Position numbers and translations under genes: made by a program. From positions 1 to 25,890 of IMG/VR virus record IMGVR_UViG_3300030419_003828: 25,890 nucleotides of DNA, one strand, 5' to 3'. Shown piece after piece: positions 1 to 6,228 of this stretch (the first letter of the stretch is position 1; every line of letters starts with the position of its first letter). Source of the stretch: a virus. The notes beneath the pieces were generated by a model. The model ran no database searches. It saw nothing but the letters and a program-made list of their open reading frames with translations, and was not told the DNA's origin.

Positions 1-318
1 GCTGAACTTGTAGAGGAAGAACCTGCTGTTGCACAAGCAGTTGAGGAGTTTGTAGAGAGAGCAGCAGAAGATGATAGCGATGACTATACCTTAGCAGATG
101 CAGTAGTAGAAGTTCAGTTAGAAGAATTTATAGCAGATCCAATCGGTGCTATTATTGATATAGAGATAGAACCAATAGAACTTAGAGAAGTTATAGAGAT
201 AGGTAATGATATGACAACAGACCAGAAAGAGAAGGCACAAGAAGTTGTTGTGCCTGTAATCATAGTATCTCAAATCATATCAACAAGCTCTATAATTCCT
301 GTTAGAAGGATAAGATGA
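1..318 (+). CDS. C-terminal part of an acidic protein of unknown function (5' end outside window)
   Basis: Frame 1 is open from the first base to a TGA at 316-318, giving about 105 residues. The sequence is very rich in Glu, Asp, Val and Ile (runs such as AELVEEEPAVAQAVEEF and EIEPIELREVIEIG) and ends in a hydrophobic and then basic tail (VIIVSQI, then PVRRIR). No catalytic motif or known domain is recognisable. Its stop overlaps the start of the next gene (ATGA), so the two are translationally coupled. Acidic C-termini of this kind occur on phage tail or fibre-associated proteins, but that is only a guess from position next to the lysis-type genes. Confidence 0.7.
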   Translation, partial: AELVEEEPAVAQAVEEFVERAAEDDSDDYTLADAVVEVQLEEFIADPIGAIIDIEIEPIELREVIEIGNDMTTDQKEKAQEVVVPVIIVSQIISTSSIIPVRRIR

Positions 319-578
319 TAAAGAAGTTTATAAATCTAATATTTAATATATTGGCTCTCCCTTATCACATAGTAGTTAATATACCAAGAGCAGTTAAAGC
401 ATTTGCTAGGTGGTTTATAGAAGCAATAAAAGAAACAATCGCACAAACATTCACACTTTTGGGCTTCTTTATCGCTTGGCTTACCTTAACTGGTACTGCT
501 AAAGATATAGTGGGGATAGCTATATTAGGTTCAATAACCCTATGGCTTATCACATTAGGTTTAAGAAAAGACAAGTAG
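315..578 (+). CDS. Small membrane protein with two predicted transmembrane helices
   Basis: The 87-residue protein has a hydrophobic, amphipathic N-terminus (residues 5-22) and two strong membrane segments at about 44-60 (LLGFFIAWLTLTG) and 64-83 (DIVGIAILGSITLWLITLGL). It finishes with a short basic tail, RKDK. The ATG overlaps the preceding stop as ATGA, so translation is probably coupled. The size, the two membrane spans and the charged tail would fit a second holin, an antiholin or another phage membrane protein. A better holin candidate lies at 1902-2183, so I do not assign the function. Confidence 0.7.
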   Translation: MIKKFINLIFNILALPYHIVVNIPRAVKAFARWFIEAIKETIAQTFTLLGFFIAWLTLTGTAKDIVGIAILGSITLWLITLGLRKDK

Positions 579-582
579 ATAA

Positions 583-834
583 TTGAAGGTATGGATAGAC
601 CAACACATCTGTACAGGAGATGGTATCTGCGAGGAGATAGCTCCAGATGTATTTGTTGGATTAGATGATGGATTATATTATGTTAAAGATGGCGACCACA
701 TATACGCAGAATCAGAGGGTAACAAAGAAGGTGCTAAAGGTATTGCCACAATCCCTGAAGGATTATTACAAGATGTTATTGAATCAGCAGAAGAATGTCC
801 TGGAGAATGTATAATGATAGAACCAGGAGAGTAA
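583..834 (+). CDS. Ferredoxin, short [3Fe-4S]/[4Fe-4S] type
   Basis: The 83-residue acidic protein begins with KVWIDQHICTGDGICEEIAP and ends with AEECPGECIMIEP. This is the layout of small actinobacterial-type ferredoxins: C10-x2-D13-x2-C16 and a distant C72-P73. Asp13 stands where a fourth cluster ligand would be in a classical [4Fe-4S] site, so a [3Fe-4S] cluster or an Asp-ligated [4Fe-4S] cluster is expected. C76 is an extra cysteine near the C-terminus. Such proteins pass single electrons to cytochromes P450 or other oxidoreductases; no partner enzyme is encoded here, so a host partner is inferred. The start is TTG, four bases after the previous stop, with no clear Shine-Dalgarno; no in-frame ATG would retain the cluster motif. 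The stop abuts the next ATG. Confidence 0.85.
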   Translation: MKVWIDQHICTGDGICEEIAPDVFVGLDDGLYYVKDGDHIYAESEGNKEGAKGIATIPEGLLQDVIESAEECPGECIMIEPGE

Positions 835-1176
835 ATGAAGTACTATTATGGAGTAGAAGTCCTTAGAGTAGTAGATGGAGATACAGTAGATGTCAGAATG
901 GATTTGGGTTTTAATGTGTGGCATAAATGTCGTGTACGACTTGTGGGCATCAACGCTCCTGAGTCTAGAACCAGAGATAAGAAGGAGAAAGAACGAGGGT
1001 TGGCTGCGAAAGAGTGGCTTATTGATAGACTAGCTGATAAATCTGTTGAGTTACATTCACAAGGAACAGGTAAATATGGCAGAGTACTCGGAGAACTTTA
1101 TATAGATGAAACAAATATCAATCAAGAGATGATAGAAGTTGGACACGCAGTACCTTATGATGGGGGTAAGAGATAA
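835..1176 (+). CDS. Thermonuclease-family (SNase-like) endonuclease
   Basis: This 113-residue protein is a minimal staphylococcal-nuclease fold. It shows the RVVDGDTVDV motif (D14 and D16, calcium ligands in the family), R35 followed by LVGINAPES (E43 matches the catalytic glutamate; Asn replaces the usual Asp at position 40), and GKYGRVLGELY with R83 matching the second catalytic arginine. There is no signal peptide, so action inside the infected cell is likely, for example DNA or RNA breakdown or a repair role. The ATG follows the ferredoxin stop directly, with an AGGAGAG-type ribosome site inside the end of that gene. The TAA overlaps the next ATG. The family call is secure; the biological role is not. 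Confidence 0.9.
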   Translation: MKYYYGVEVLRVVDGDTVDVRMDLGFNVWHKCRVRLVGINAPESRTRDKKEKERGLAAKEWLIDRLADKSVELHSQGTGKYGRVLGELYIDETNINQEMIEVGHAVPYDGGKR

Positions 1177-1283
1177 TGTCAGAAGCTATACTAACTGCTT
1201 ACTGTGAGAAATGTCTTACACCTTTTTGGCAAGACTATGATAAAAGTTTTTTGTGTCCTACTTGTATTGGAGAAGAAGAATAA
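1176..1283 (+). CDS. 35-residue zinc-ribbon micro-protein
   Basis: The ATG overlaps the thermonuclease stop (TAATG) and the stop again overlaps the next ATG, so this short frame sits exactly in a coupled chain. The protein contains two CxxC knuckles (YCEKCLTPFW and LCPTCIGEEE), the signature of a single zinc ribbon, and ends in an acidic tail. Frame placement plus the zinc motif make it a credible gene despite its length. Its role is unknown; phage proteins of this size often bind nucleic acid or host proteins. A similar zinc ribbon is encoded at 4124-4270. Confidence 0.65.
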   Translation: MSEAILTAYCEKCLTPFWQDYDKSFLCPTCIGEEE

Positions 1284-1363
1284 TGGAGATACTATCAATA
1301 GCTTTATTTATTATGGTAGGATTAATATTCGGTAGATTAATAAAGTATATAATTGAGGAGTAA
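1283..1363 (+). CDS. 26-residue single-pass membrane micro-protein
   Basis: The frame starts at a TAATG overlap and ends at another TAATG overlap with the DUF5675-type gene. Residues 2-20 form one hydrophobic helix (EILSIALFIMVGLIFGRLI) followed by KYIIEE. With flanking coupling on both sides it fills what would otherwise be a gap, so I regard it as a real small gene. It could be a lysis accessory or regulator of the adjacent holin, but nothing in the sequence proves this. Confidence 0.5.
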   Translation: MEILSIALFIMVGLIFGRLIKYIIEE

Positions 1364-1902
1364 TGAATTTAGAAGTATTAAGAATAAGTAGTCAAGAAGA
1401 TAGTACATCAGGAATATTGTTTGATGTATCCAATGGTAAGAGAAAGTTCCTTTGCTATACATTAGAAGATGAGCATAGAGATGAAAAGGTAATGCACGAA
1501 ACAAGGATACCAGCAGGTACATATAAGTTAGAACTTCGTACTGAAGGTGGGTTTCATAGCAGATATAAGAAGAAGTATGGCTTTCACGAAGGTATGATTT
1601 GGGTTAAAGATGTACCAGGATTTGAATATATCTTATGGCATACAGGTAATACAGATGAACATACATCTGGCTGTCTTATTGTTGGACAATCACAAGAGAG
1701 TAACCTTGTTAAGAGAGATGGGTTTATAGGAAGTTCAGTTTCTGCTTATAAATTTATCTATCCTTATGTGGTTTCAGCTATAAAAACTGGGGGAGCAGCA
1801 GTAACATATGTAGATTTTGATGGCGAAATAAAAAAACCTAGTAAAATTGATACGAGTAAGAGAATTGACAGAGGTTGGGGTTCTTACTCAAAGTTTAAGT
1901 AA
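1363..1902 (+). CDS. DUF5675-family protein, probable lysis-cassette member
   Basis: The 179-residue protein matches the DUF5675 pattern: an N-terminal beta region, then CYTLEDEHR, RIPAGTYKL, and the conserved core ILWHTGNTDEHTSGCLIVG with H93, H100, S102 and C104. The H-x-G...S-x-C arrangement is reminiscent of L,D-transpeptidase-type active sites, so a cell-wall-modifying role is plausible; this is inference because the family has no proven reaction that I know of. The C-terminal part from about residue 140 is lysine-rich and less conserved. It is coupled to a micro membrane protein upstream and to a holin downstream (ATG overlapping the stop at 1902), and no conventional endolysin is seen beside it, which supports a lysis role. 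Confidence 0.75.
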   Translation: MNLEVLRISSQEDSTSGILFDVSNGKRKFLCYTLEDEHRDEKVMHETRIPAGTYKLELRTEGGFHSRYKKKYGFHEGMIWVKDVPGFEYILWHTGNTDEHTSGCLIVGQSQESNLVKRDGFIGSSVSAYKFIYPYVVSAIKTGGAAVTYVDFDGEIKKPSKIDTSKRIDRGWGSYSKFK

Positions 1903-2183
1903 TGTTTGAAAAGTATAAAAGAAGCAGAAATTCTGATGGTACATTTAAGAACGATATTAAATGGACACCTTGGAATGATGCGTGGGAGTATAAAATGAGT
2001 GAAGAACTCAAGGATATGTTAGAGCGTGTCGTATGGACTTTCTTGGAGGCATTTATTGCTTCCTTAACTATCGCACCATTAGTTGGTGTTGATGCAGAAG
2101 TAGTTCAACTGGCACTACTTTCTGGAGGAGCAGCAGCTCTTGCAGTAGTAAAGGCTTACGCCAAAAAACAAATTAGTAAGTAG
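1902..2183 (+). CDS. Holin, r1t-like
   Basis: The 93-residue protein has an N-terminal hydrophilic arm and then the motif LKDMLERVVWTFLEAFIASL, two transmembrane helices (about 44-62 and 66-85) separated by a short acidic turn (VGVDAEV), an Ala/Gly-rich second helix and a basic tail (KAYAKKQISK). This matches the class of r1t-like holins frequent in actinobacteriophages, which form membrane lesions that time lysis. The first ATG overlaps the upstream stop. An internal ATG at 1995 (residue 32) is preceded by GGGAG at good spacing and would give a 62-residue form, the more usual holin length, so a dual start is possible. Confidence 0.75.
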   Translation: MFEKYKRSRNSDGTFKNDIKWTPWNDAWEYKMSEELKDMLERVVWTFLEAFIASLTIAPLVGVDAEVVQLALLSGGAAALAVVKAYAKKQISK

Positions 2184-2234
2184 TAAATCTGTCATATAAA
2201 ACAGCTATACTGTTATTAAACAGAAAGGCTGCAA

Positions 2235-2879
2235 ATGACAGAAGAAACAAAAGACTTAGGGAATAACTATTACAAGTCAGGTTGGCAACCATCAATAGAG
2301 TTTGATGAACAATCTGGTACAGGTGAGATAACGTATGTTGGTACTGACCCTGACTACAAGAATAAATACGACTCAATCCTAGAAGATTGGGGATTTGACC
2401 CCAAATATTATAAGATAGAAGGTACAGTTCGTGCTAGTTCTTGGAACGCACAACTTAAAGGTGGTGAAGCAACCACCTTTTTTGCATTTAAGGGTGTAGT
2501 TAAAAGAAAGAACCCTGCATTAGATGAGTACTTTGATGAGCTATGCAAGATATATCTTAAGAAACCTAAGCTAAAGAACAAAAAATATGGTGGTGATACT
2601 GCTTTTATATGGACAATGGCTGACTGGCAGTTAGGTAAAGCTGATTATGGGGTGGAAAATACCCTTAAACGCTACGAGGAAGCCCTTATAGAGGGGGTAA
2701 ATAGGATTAAGGCACTCCGTAAGGGAGGAACAGCCATAGATGAGGTGTTTTTACTAGGATTAGGTGATTTAACAGAGAACTGCGACCAATCTTTCTATTC
2801 ATCTATGCCATTTAACATAGAATTGACCCTATCACAGCAATATAAACTAGCAAAGGACAGGTATTATCTGATAGATTAG
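2235..2879 (+). CDS. Metallophosphoesterase, N-terminal part (frame interrupted near its end)
   Basis: This 214-residue frame carries the first half of a calcineurin-like phosphoesterase. The metal motifs are ADWQLGKADYG (Asp, with Gln where most relatives have His) and LLGLGDLTEN. Residues 1-110 are a family-specific N-terminal region. It stops at 2877-2879 in the middle of the fold, while the remaining motifs lie directly downstream in the minus-one frame (2891-3298, open from about 2846). One base has been gained or lost near 2860-2878. Related phage proteins are usually single and are suspected nucleases or phosphatases in DNA metabolism. An AAAGG ribosome site precedes the ATG. Either a real lesion or an assembly indel is possible. 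Confidence 0.75.
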   Translation: MTEETKDLGNNYYKSGWQPSIEFDEQSGTGEITYVGTDPDYKNKYDSILEDWGFDPKYYKIEGTVRASSWNAQLKGGEATTFFAFKGVVKRKNPALDEYFDELCKIYLKKPKLKNKKYGGDTAFIWTMADWQLGKADYGVENTLKRYEEALIEGVNRIKALRKGGTAIDEVFLLGLGDLTENCDQSFYSSMPFNIELTLSQQYKLAKDRYYLID

Positions 2880-2890
2880 ACAACTCTGAT

Positions 2891-3298
2891 ATGATGCACT
2901 TTGAAATAGTCAAAGAGATAATGGCACAGAACCCTAGATATAAGAAAGTTAATGTCATACTTCCTACTGACTATCATCACTTACTTGATATTAAGGGTAA
3001 AGCTGTAGCTATAACACACGGACATATGACTACAGGTGGTGCAGGTCCAGAGGGTAAGATAATGAAGTGGTGGCAAGGACAGATGTTTGGTTGGTTGCCT
3101 AGTGGTGCTGCTGAAATTCTTTTGACAGGGCATTATCATCACCCAAGATTACTGCAACAAGGTAAAAGAACCTGGATTCAATGTCCTAGTATTGATGCAA
3201 GTAAAGATTTCACTGCAAGAACAGGTATGTGGAATGAACCTGGTGTACTTACTTTAACTGTTGATAAGAATGGCTGGGATAACTTAAAAATCCTTTGA
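2891..3298 (+). CDS. Metallophosphoesterase, C-terminal part
   Basis: This frame supplies the motifs missing upstream: VILPTDYHHLLD (at the place of the GNHD motif), AITHGHMTTGG and LLTGHYHHPRLL, the last two being the metal-binding GH and GHxH signatures. The frame is open from 2846, and reading through gives a continuous protein with 2235-2879 if one base is corrected. An ATG at 2891 (MMHFEIVKEI) exists but has no Shine-Dalgarno, so independent translation is doubtful. The last 15 bases overlap the convergent leftward gene at 3284. It should be treated as one gene, about 350 residues, unless the split is confirmed. Confidence 0.75.
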   Translation: MMHFEIVKEIMAQNPRYKKVNVILPTDYHHLLDIKGKAVAITHGHMTTGGAGPEGKIMKWWQGQMFGWLPSGAAEILLTGHYHHPRLLQQGKRTWIQCPSIDASKDFTARTGMWNEPGVLTLTVDKNGWDNLKIL

Positions 3299-3541
3299 GT
3301 TGTACTCTTTCATATTGTACATATCAGGTGTGTCCTCATCATAACTTAGATTAGGCAAATCAAATCTTGAAAACTTAGGTTTCCTTAATGGTCTTAGTTT
3401 CCATATAACATTATCTACATCAACTGTATTTAAGTCAGAACGATTAAGCCATCTTGATGCACTAAGTTTTACTTTCCAACTGCTACAATTATTAATTAAA
3501 TCTTTTACTTCGGCTATTTGTTTATCTGTTGCCTGTGTCAT
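3284..3541 (-). CDS. Hypothetical 85-residue protein
   Basis: This is the last gene of the leftward block, with its start overlapping the upstream stop as ATGA. The N-terminal half is helical and hydrophilic, with a tryptophan-containing segment (SSWKVKLSASRWLNRSD). The middle is basic and proline-rich (KLRPLRKPKFSRF) and the C-terminus is acidic. No domain is recognised. The 3' end overlaps the end of the convergent metallophosphoesterase gene by 15 bases, and no terminator hairpin is visible between them. Confidence 0.65.
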   Translation of the reverse strand: MTQATDKQIAEVKDLINNCSSWKVKLSASRWLNRSDLNTVDVDNVIWKLRPLRKPKFSRFDLPNLSYDEDTPDMYNMKEYNSKDF

Positions 3542-3717
3542 TCTTCCTCTTGTTGTACAGCATTTTGTGTAAGGAACAAAGGTTTTGGTGGAATGATTGC
3601 TTTGATTTCATTCCTACCTTGTTCATCTACAAACATAATCGTTTTGAAAGCTCCTCTTTTCTCAAGCTCTGCTAATAAAACACCTATGGCTGCATCACTT
3701 ACTGATATATCACTCAT
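3538..3717 (-). CDS. Hypothetical 59-residue protein
   Basis: The start ATG at 3717-3715 has a strong ribosome site (GGAGG, spacing about six). The TGA overlaps the next ATG. The protein begins MSDISVSDAAIGVLLAELEK, contains a short beta-like stretch (TIMFVDEQGRNEIKAII) and ends with an acidic EEE tail. No family is recognised. The ribosome site and exact coupling at both ends make it a convincing small gene. Confidence 0.7.
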   Translation of the reverse strand: MSDISVSDAAIGVLLAELEKRGAFKTIMFVDEQGRNEIKAIIPPKPLFLTQNAVQQEEE

Positions 3718-3728
3718 CTATCCTCCTT

Positions 3729-4127
3729 TTATTTAACTCTTTGTCCAAAACTTTCATAAAGATACCCTACTTCTTTATGCATCACTTCTTTATTTTCAAA
3801 CTCTGTTGTTTCTGGCATCTGTCTTACCTCCCACATAAAATTATAACCTGATTTAGTTAAGTCTGTTACATTCCAAGCAATAATAGACAACCTATGCTCT
3901 GTAATGTATATAAAGTCCTTACCTTTACTCTCTGCTTCCTTTATATTCGCATCATATTTCATTTTTTCTATTATCCAAGGGTCATAATGAGTATCTCTTG
4001 ACTTAATCTCTATTATGTATAAGTCATTTTCGCAATCGTGGTGTGCAAATTGATTAGTAGTTGGTAATAGAGTATCCATTTGAGGATATTCATAATTTAA
4101 TAAAGATATTATTTCTTCCTGCTTCAT
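3729..4127 (-). CDS. PD-(D/E)XK-like protein of unknown role
   Basis: The 132-residue protein has a core (DLYIIEIKSRDTHYDPW) in which D35, E40 and K42 resemble the D...ExK catalytic motif of PD-(D/E)XK nucleases, followed by a helix and a hydrophobic strand (FIYITEHRLSIIAWNV). This pattern also occurs in inactive phage relatives, so nuclease activity is possible but unproven. I chose the ATG at 4127 because it overlaps the TGA of the upstream zinc-ribbon frame. Longer starts at 4151 or 4160 would run inside that gene and lack a ribosome site. Confidence 0.6.
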   Translation of the reverse strand: MKQEEIISLLNYEYPQMDTLLPTTNQFAHHDCENDLYIIEIKSRDTHYDPWIIEKMKYDANIKEAESKGKDFIYITEHRLSIIAWNVTDLTKSGYNFMWEVRQMPETTEFENKEVMHKEVGYLYESFGQRVK

Positions 4128-4270
4128 TCTTCGTCCATTTTTATTAGACATTGAGGGCAATAACCCTTATAGCCCTCAACTCTATTCCAATAAATATTGA
4201 AGCAATCAATACAGGATACAAGAAAGTGGTTGTTACTCTGTAGCCTTTTGTAACTTCTCAATCCATTCAC
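4124..4270 (-). CDS. 48-residue zinc-ribbon micro-protein
   Basis: A GTG start at 4270-4268, preceded by AAAGGGA at good spacing, opens a frame ending in a TGA that overlaps the next ATG. The protein carries two CxxC pairs (SCIDCFNIYW and YCPQCLIKMDEE) and so is a probable single zinc ribbon. Its first 38 bases overlap the end of the annealing-protein gene in another frame. An in-frame TTG three codons later is an alternative start. A hairpin within it (4151-4158 pairing with 4172-4179) could influence translation of the following gene. The zinc motif and tight junctions argue that it is real. Confidence 0.55.
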   Translation of the reverse strand: MNGLRSYKRLQSNNHFLVSCIDCFNIYWNRVEGYKGYCPQCLIKMDEE

Positions 4271-5153
4271 TTGCGTTCCCTTTCGTTGCTTCCCCTGAAT
4301 TTAGATAGCTTTTTGCTTCTGCTCCAAGCTCATCTTGTCCTGAATCAATAGCTTTGGCTATAAGGCTTTCAATAAAACCTATTTGTGCTTCGCTAATTGA
4401 GTCATTTATCCATTTTCCTTCTGGTATATCTGCCACTTCGTTCTCCTTTTCTTCTACAATTTTTGCATCAAATGTTTCTAATACTTCATTTATACTATCA
4501 GAATTACCTGCTCTAATCTCAAAGTCTTTCTTAAATTTCTTAACATAATTGTCAGCAAATTCTAAGAACATCTCTACTGTATATTTCTCCCACTCTCCTA
4601 CATTATCAGTAAGGGTTTTGTCTTTTAACTTAGTTCTACTATGAGAGTTTTTCCAACAGGCTTCAGCAAACTTCTTATCTTTATCGCACATTTCAAAGAC
4701 AAGTTTCTTTAGTTCAACCTCTGATATTTCAGAATGGGATTTCCCATTCTCCTGTGTTACCTGTTTTTTTTTAGGTTGTTCTGGTGCTTTCTCTGTACCT
4801 ACATCATCATTAGCAATAACCTTTTTCATTTCCTCTTGGGTTGGTCTAGGTTTTTTACTGCCTTGATACTTCCAATTAGCCAATGCTCTACCGATTGCAC
4901 TTGATTCACAGTTCTCTAACCAGGCTTCGTTATTAGCAAATCCACCTATTCCTTTTGTTTCTTGTGCTAATCCTGTTGCGATAGGTAAAGTATCTTCTTT
5001 ATTAATGAATAGCTCTGCCTTAACAATAACCATAGTTCCATCATCAGAATTACCTACAACATCTGTGTTAATCCTTGCGTTAGGGTTATCTTTCCAGAAT
5101 TTTTTTAATCTATCTTCTACTAATTCGTAATTATCTATATTATATTTTGGCAT
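4233..5153 (-). CDS. Probable phage recombination / single-strand annealing protein
   Basis: The 306-residue protein has an N-terminal globular half with VEDRLKKFWKDNPNARINT, strands carrying PIATGLAQETKG, and the motif LENCESSAIGRALANWKY at about 79-96. That motif is characteristic of a large group of actinophage proteins related to, or placed beside, Rad52/ERF-type annealing proteins. A charged linker of about 50 residues follows, rich in Lys, Gln and Glu, and then a C-terminal helical domain (ISEAQIGFIESLIAKAI). The family is inferred to bind single-stranded DNA during replication and recombination. The start has an AAAGGAAAG ribosome site. It is the largest gene of the leftward block. An alternative is a structural DNA-binding protein without annealing activity. 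Confidence 0.6.
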   Translation of the reverse strand: MPKYNIDNYELVEDRLKKFWKDNPNARINTDVVGNSDDGTMVIVKAELFINKEDTLPIATGLAQETKGIGGFANNEAWLENCESSAIGRALANWKYQGSKKPRPTQEEMKKVIANDDVGTEKAPEQPKKKQVTQENGKSHSEISEVELKKLVFEMCDKDKKFAEACWKNSHSRTKLKDKTLTDNVGEWEKYTVEMFLEFADNYVKKFKKDFEIRAGNSDSINEVLETFDAKIVEEKENEVADIPEGKWINDSISEAQIGFIESLIAKAIDSGQDELGAEAKSYLNSGEATKGNASEWIEKLQKATE

Positions 5154-5235
5154 TTTCTTTCCTTTCTTTAATATTATATATTCCCCCTATGACATTTTTT
5201 TTGGTATAATAAATATAGTTCAAATATTTATTCAT
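5140..5235 (-). CDS. Possible 31-residue leader peptide before the annealing-protein gene
   Basis: A frame with a GAAAGGA ribosome site starts at 5235 and encodes MNKYLNYIYYTKKNVIGGIY followed by a basic tail. Its stop lies 14 bases inside the next gene, in another frame. Overlap with the downstream start suggests translational coupling or a leader role. Tyr/Asn/Ile/Lys richness is what random AT-rich sequence also gives, so support rests mainly on the ribosome site and position. Confidence 0.3.
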   Translation of the reverse strand: MNKYLNYIYYTKKNVIGGIYNIKERKENAKI

Positions 5236-5258
5236 ATTATTTGTTCCTTTCTAAAGTT

Positions 5259-5280
5259 AAGCGAGACATTAGTCTCGCTT
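5259..5280. terminator. Perfect 9-bp hairpin overlapping the end of the helix-turn-helix gene
   Basis: AAGCGAGAC and GTCTCGCTT flank the four-base loop ATTA. On the minus strand the left half of the hairpin contains the last codons of the 5269 gene, and the downstream sequence (AACTTTAG) has only a weak T-run. On the plus strand it is followed by TTCTTTTG. It may act as a weak or bidirectional terminator, or as an mRNA 3' stabiliser between the two genes. Confidence 0.5.
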
Positions 5281-5559
5281 TTCTTTTGAATTGCAGATAT
5301 GAAAAACCATTTGTCTTGTCATTCCTGCAACCTCGCCTATCTTTATCATAGGGATATGGAGTTCTTTATATAGCTTTGCTATTGCAGTATTCCTGTTATC
5401 TAGCCATTGTCTTTCAAGACTTTTTATATTGTTTAATTGAGATATACTTTCAGATAAGTATTTAAGTGCTTCTTCCAACTCTCTTTTGTTGGTGTGTTCC
5501 TCTGTGCTTTCTCTTGCTTCCTCTAGTAATTTCTGTAATTCAATATCATTTGCATTCAT
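5269..5559 (-). CDS. Helix-turn-helix DNA-binding protein
   Basis: The 96-residue protein starts with a charged coiled-coil-like helix (residues 5-45, LQKLLEEARES to ALKYLSES) and ends with a helix-turn-helix at about 58-88 (AIAKLYKELHIPMIKIGEVAGMTRQMVFHI). The order IPMIKIGEVAGMTRQMV fits the turn and recognition helix of small phage regulators. It probably binds DNA as a dimer and may regulate the leftward block; no operator can be assigned. A short ribosome site (GGAAAG) precedes the ATG. Confidence 0.65.
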   Translation of the reverse strand: MNANDIELQKLLEEARESTEEHTNKRELEEALKYLSESISQLNNIKSLERQWLDNRNTAIAKLYKELHIPMIKIGEVAGMTRQMVFHICNSKEKRD

Positions 5560-5589
5560 ATTTTATTCCTTTCCTTATATTATTTTTAT

Positions 5590-5772
5590 TTAATAAAGTG
5601 CTTTAGCAACAAGTAAGTGTGATATATTCCCTATAATATTCTCATCAACTATACGTAAGTTGTGATGATTAATATAATGTTCAACTAAATCTTTTGTCTT
5701 AAAGAATTTAACTTGTCCGTAATAATCTACTCTGTATTGTTCTACTTGACTATCAACGAGTATACTACTCAT
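5590..5772 (-). CDS. Hypothetical 60-residue protein
   Basis: The ATG is preceded by AAAGGAG at ideal spacing and by a good promoter at 5794-5822. The protein is a mix of strands and helices (VEQYRVDYYGQVKFFKTKDL, then HYINHHNLRIVDENII). No domain is recognised. It is the first gene after an internal promoter, so it and the genes downstream can be expressed apart from the 6-7.5 kb genes. Confidence 0.65.
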   Translation of the reverse strand: MSSILVDSQVEQYRVDYYGQVKFFKTKDLVEHYINHHNLRIVDENIIGNISHLLVAKALY

Positions 5773-5793
5773 AAAAGTCTCCTTTACATATTA

Positions 5794-5822
5794 AGTATAA
5801 CGTCATTGTCATATATTGTAAA
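5794..5822 (-). promoter_or_regulatory. Leftward sigma70-type promoter
   Basis: On the minus strand TTTACA (5822-5817) and TATACT (5799-5794) are separated by exactly 17 bases. Transcription would begin near 5787, just before the AAAGGAG ribosome site of the 5590-5772 gene. Both boxes differ from consensus by one base. Confidence 0.6.
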
Positions 5823-5862
5823 CCTTATTTTAAGACTTATTCTTATATATCTCGCCCTATCA

Positions 5863-6036
5863 TTACTGCACTTCCTTTAATCGTATAACAATACCTTTAG
5901 TTGTTTCATCATAAGTAGCACTAGAAAATTCATAATCAACACCACCAATAAAATCAGCTAACATTTCTTTATCTTTTTCTTCTATTTGTACTACCTCGTG
6001 TTTAGTGCAGTTTTCTTCACAAGTTAATTCTGCCAT
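5863..6036 (-). CDS. Hypothetical 57-residue acidic protein
   Basis: The start is preceded by GAGAGGAG and follows the previous stop closely. The protein begins MAELTCEENCTKHEVVQIEE; C6, C10 and H13 could form part of a metal site. It continues with an acidic stretch and ends with strand-like IVIRLKEVQ. The stop overlaps an ATG (TAATG) that opens only a six-codon remnant ending in RDI, the same ending as the neighbouring 6049-6210 gene. No family is recognised. Confidence 0.6.
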   Translation of the reverse strand: MAELTCEENCTKHEVVQIEEKDKEMLADFIGGVDYEFSSATYDETTKGIVIRLKEVQ

Positions 6037-6048
6037 TACTTCTCCTCT

Positions 6049-6210
6049 CTATATATCTCGTTCTATCTTGTACTCTTCTGCGTTTTCCCAGTCAATAACA
6101 TTAACATCAGTTCCCTTTAGTTCATCTATTACACAATCTAAAGATGAATCCCAATGATTAATATTGACTGCTGTATAAAGTACAATCTTCTCTATCTTTA
6201 TATCCTCCAT
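6049..6210 (-). CDS. Hypothetical 53-residue acidic protein
   Basis: The frame begins MEDIKIEKIVLYTAVNINHW and ends EEYKIERDI. The ATG follows GAGAGGAATA. It contains DSSLDCVIDEL and TDVNVIDWENAEE, which look like a short beta-alpha-beta regulator-sized domain, but no family is recognised. The last bases and following junction (CGAGATATATA) recur at 5845-5856. Confidence 0.6.
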   Translation of the reverse strand: MEDIKIEKIVLYTAVNINHWDSSLDCVIDELKGTDVNVIDWENAEEYKIERDI

Positions 6211-6228
6211 TATTCCTCCTCTCTTTCA

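Noticed and set aside
2853-2879. Programmed -1 frameshift in the metallophosphoesterase
   Set aside because: No X-XXY-YYZ heptamer in the right phase and no obvious downstream stimulator; a simple indel explains it.
3518-3736. Rightward 72-residue open frame
   Set aside because: Antisense to the 59-residue gene at 3538-3717, which has a strong ribosome site and coupled ends.
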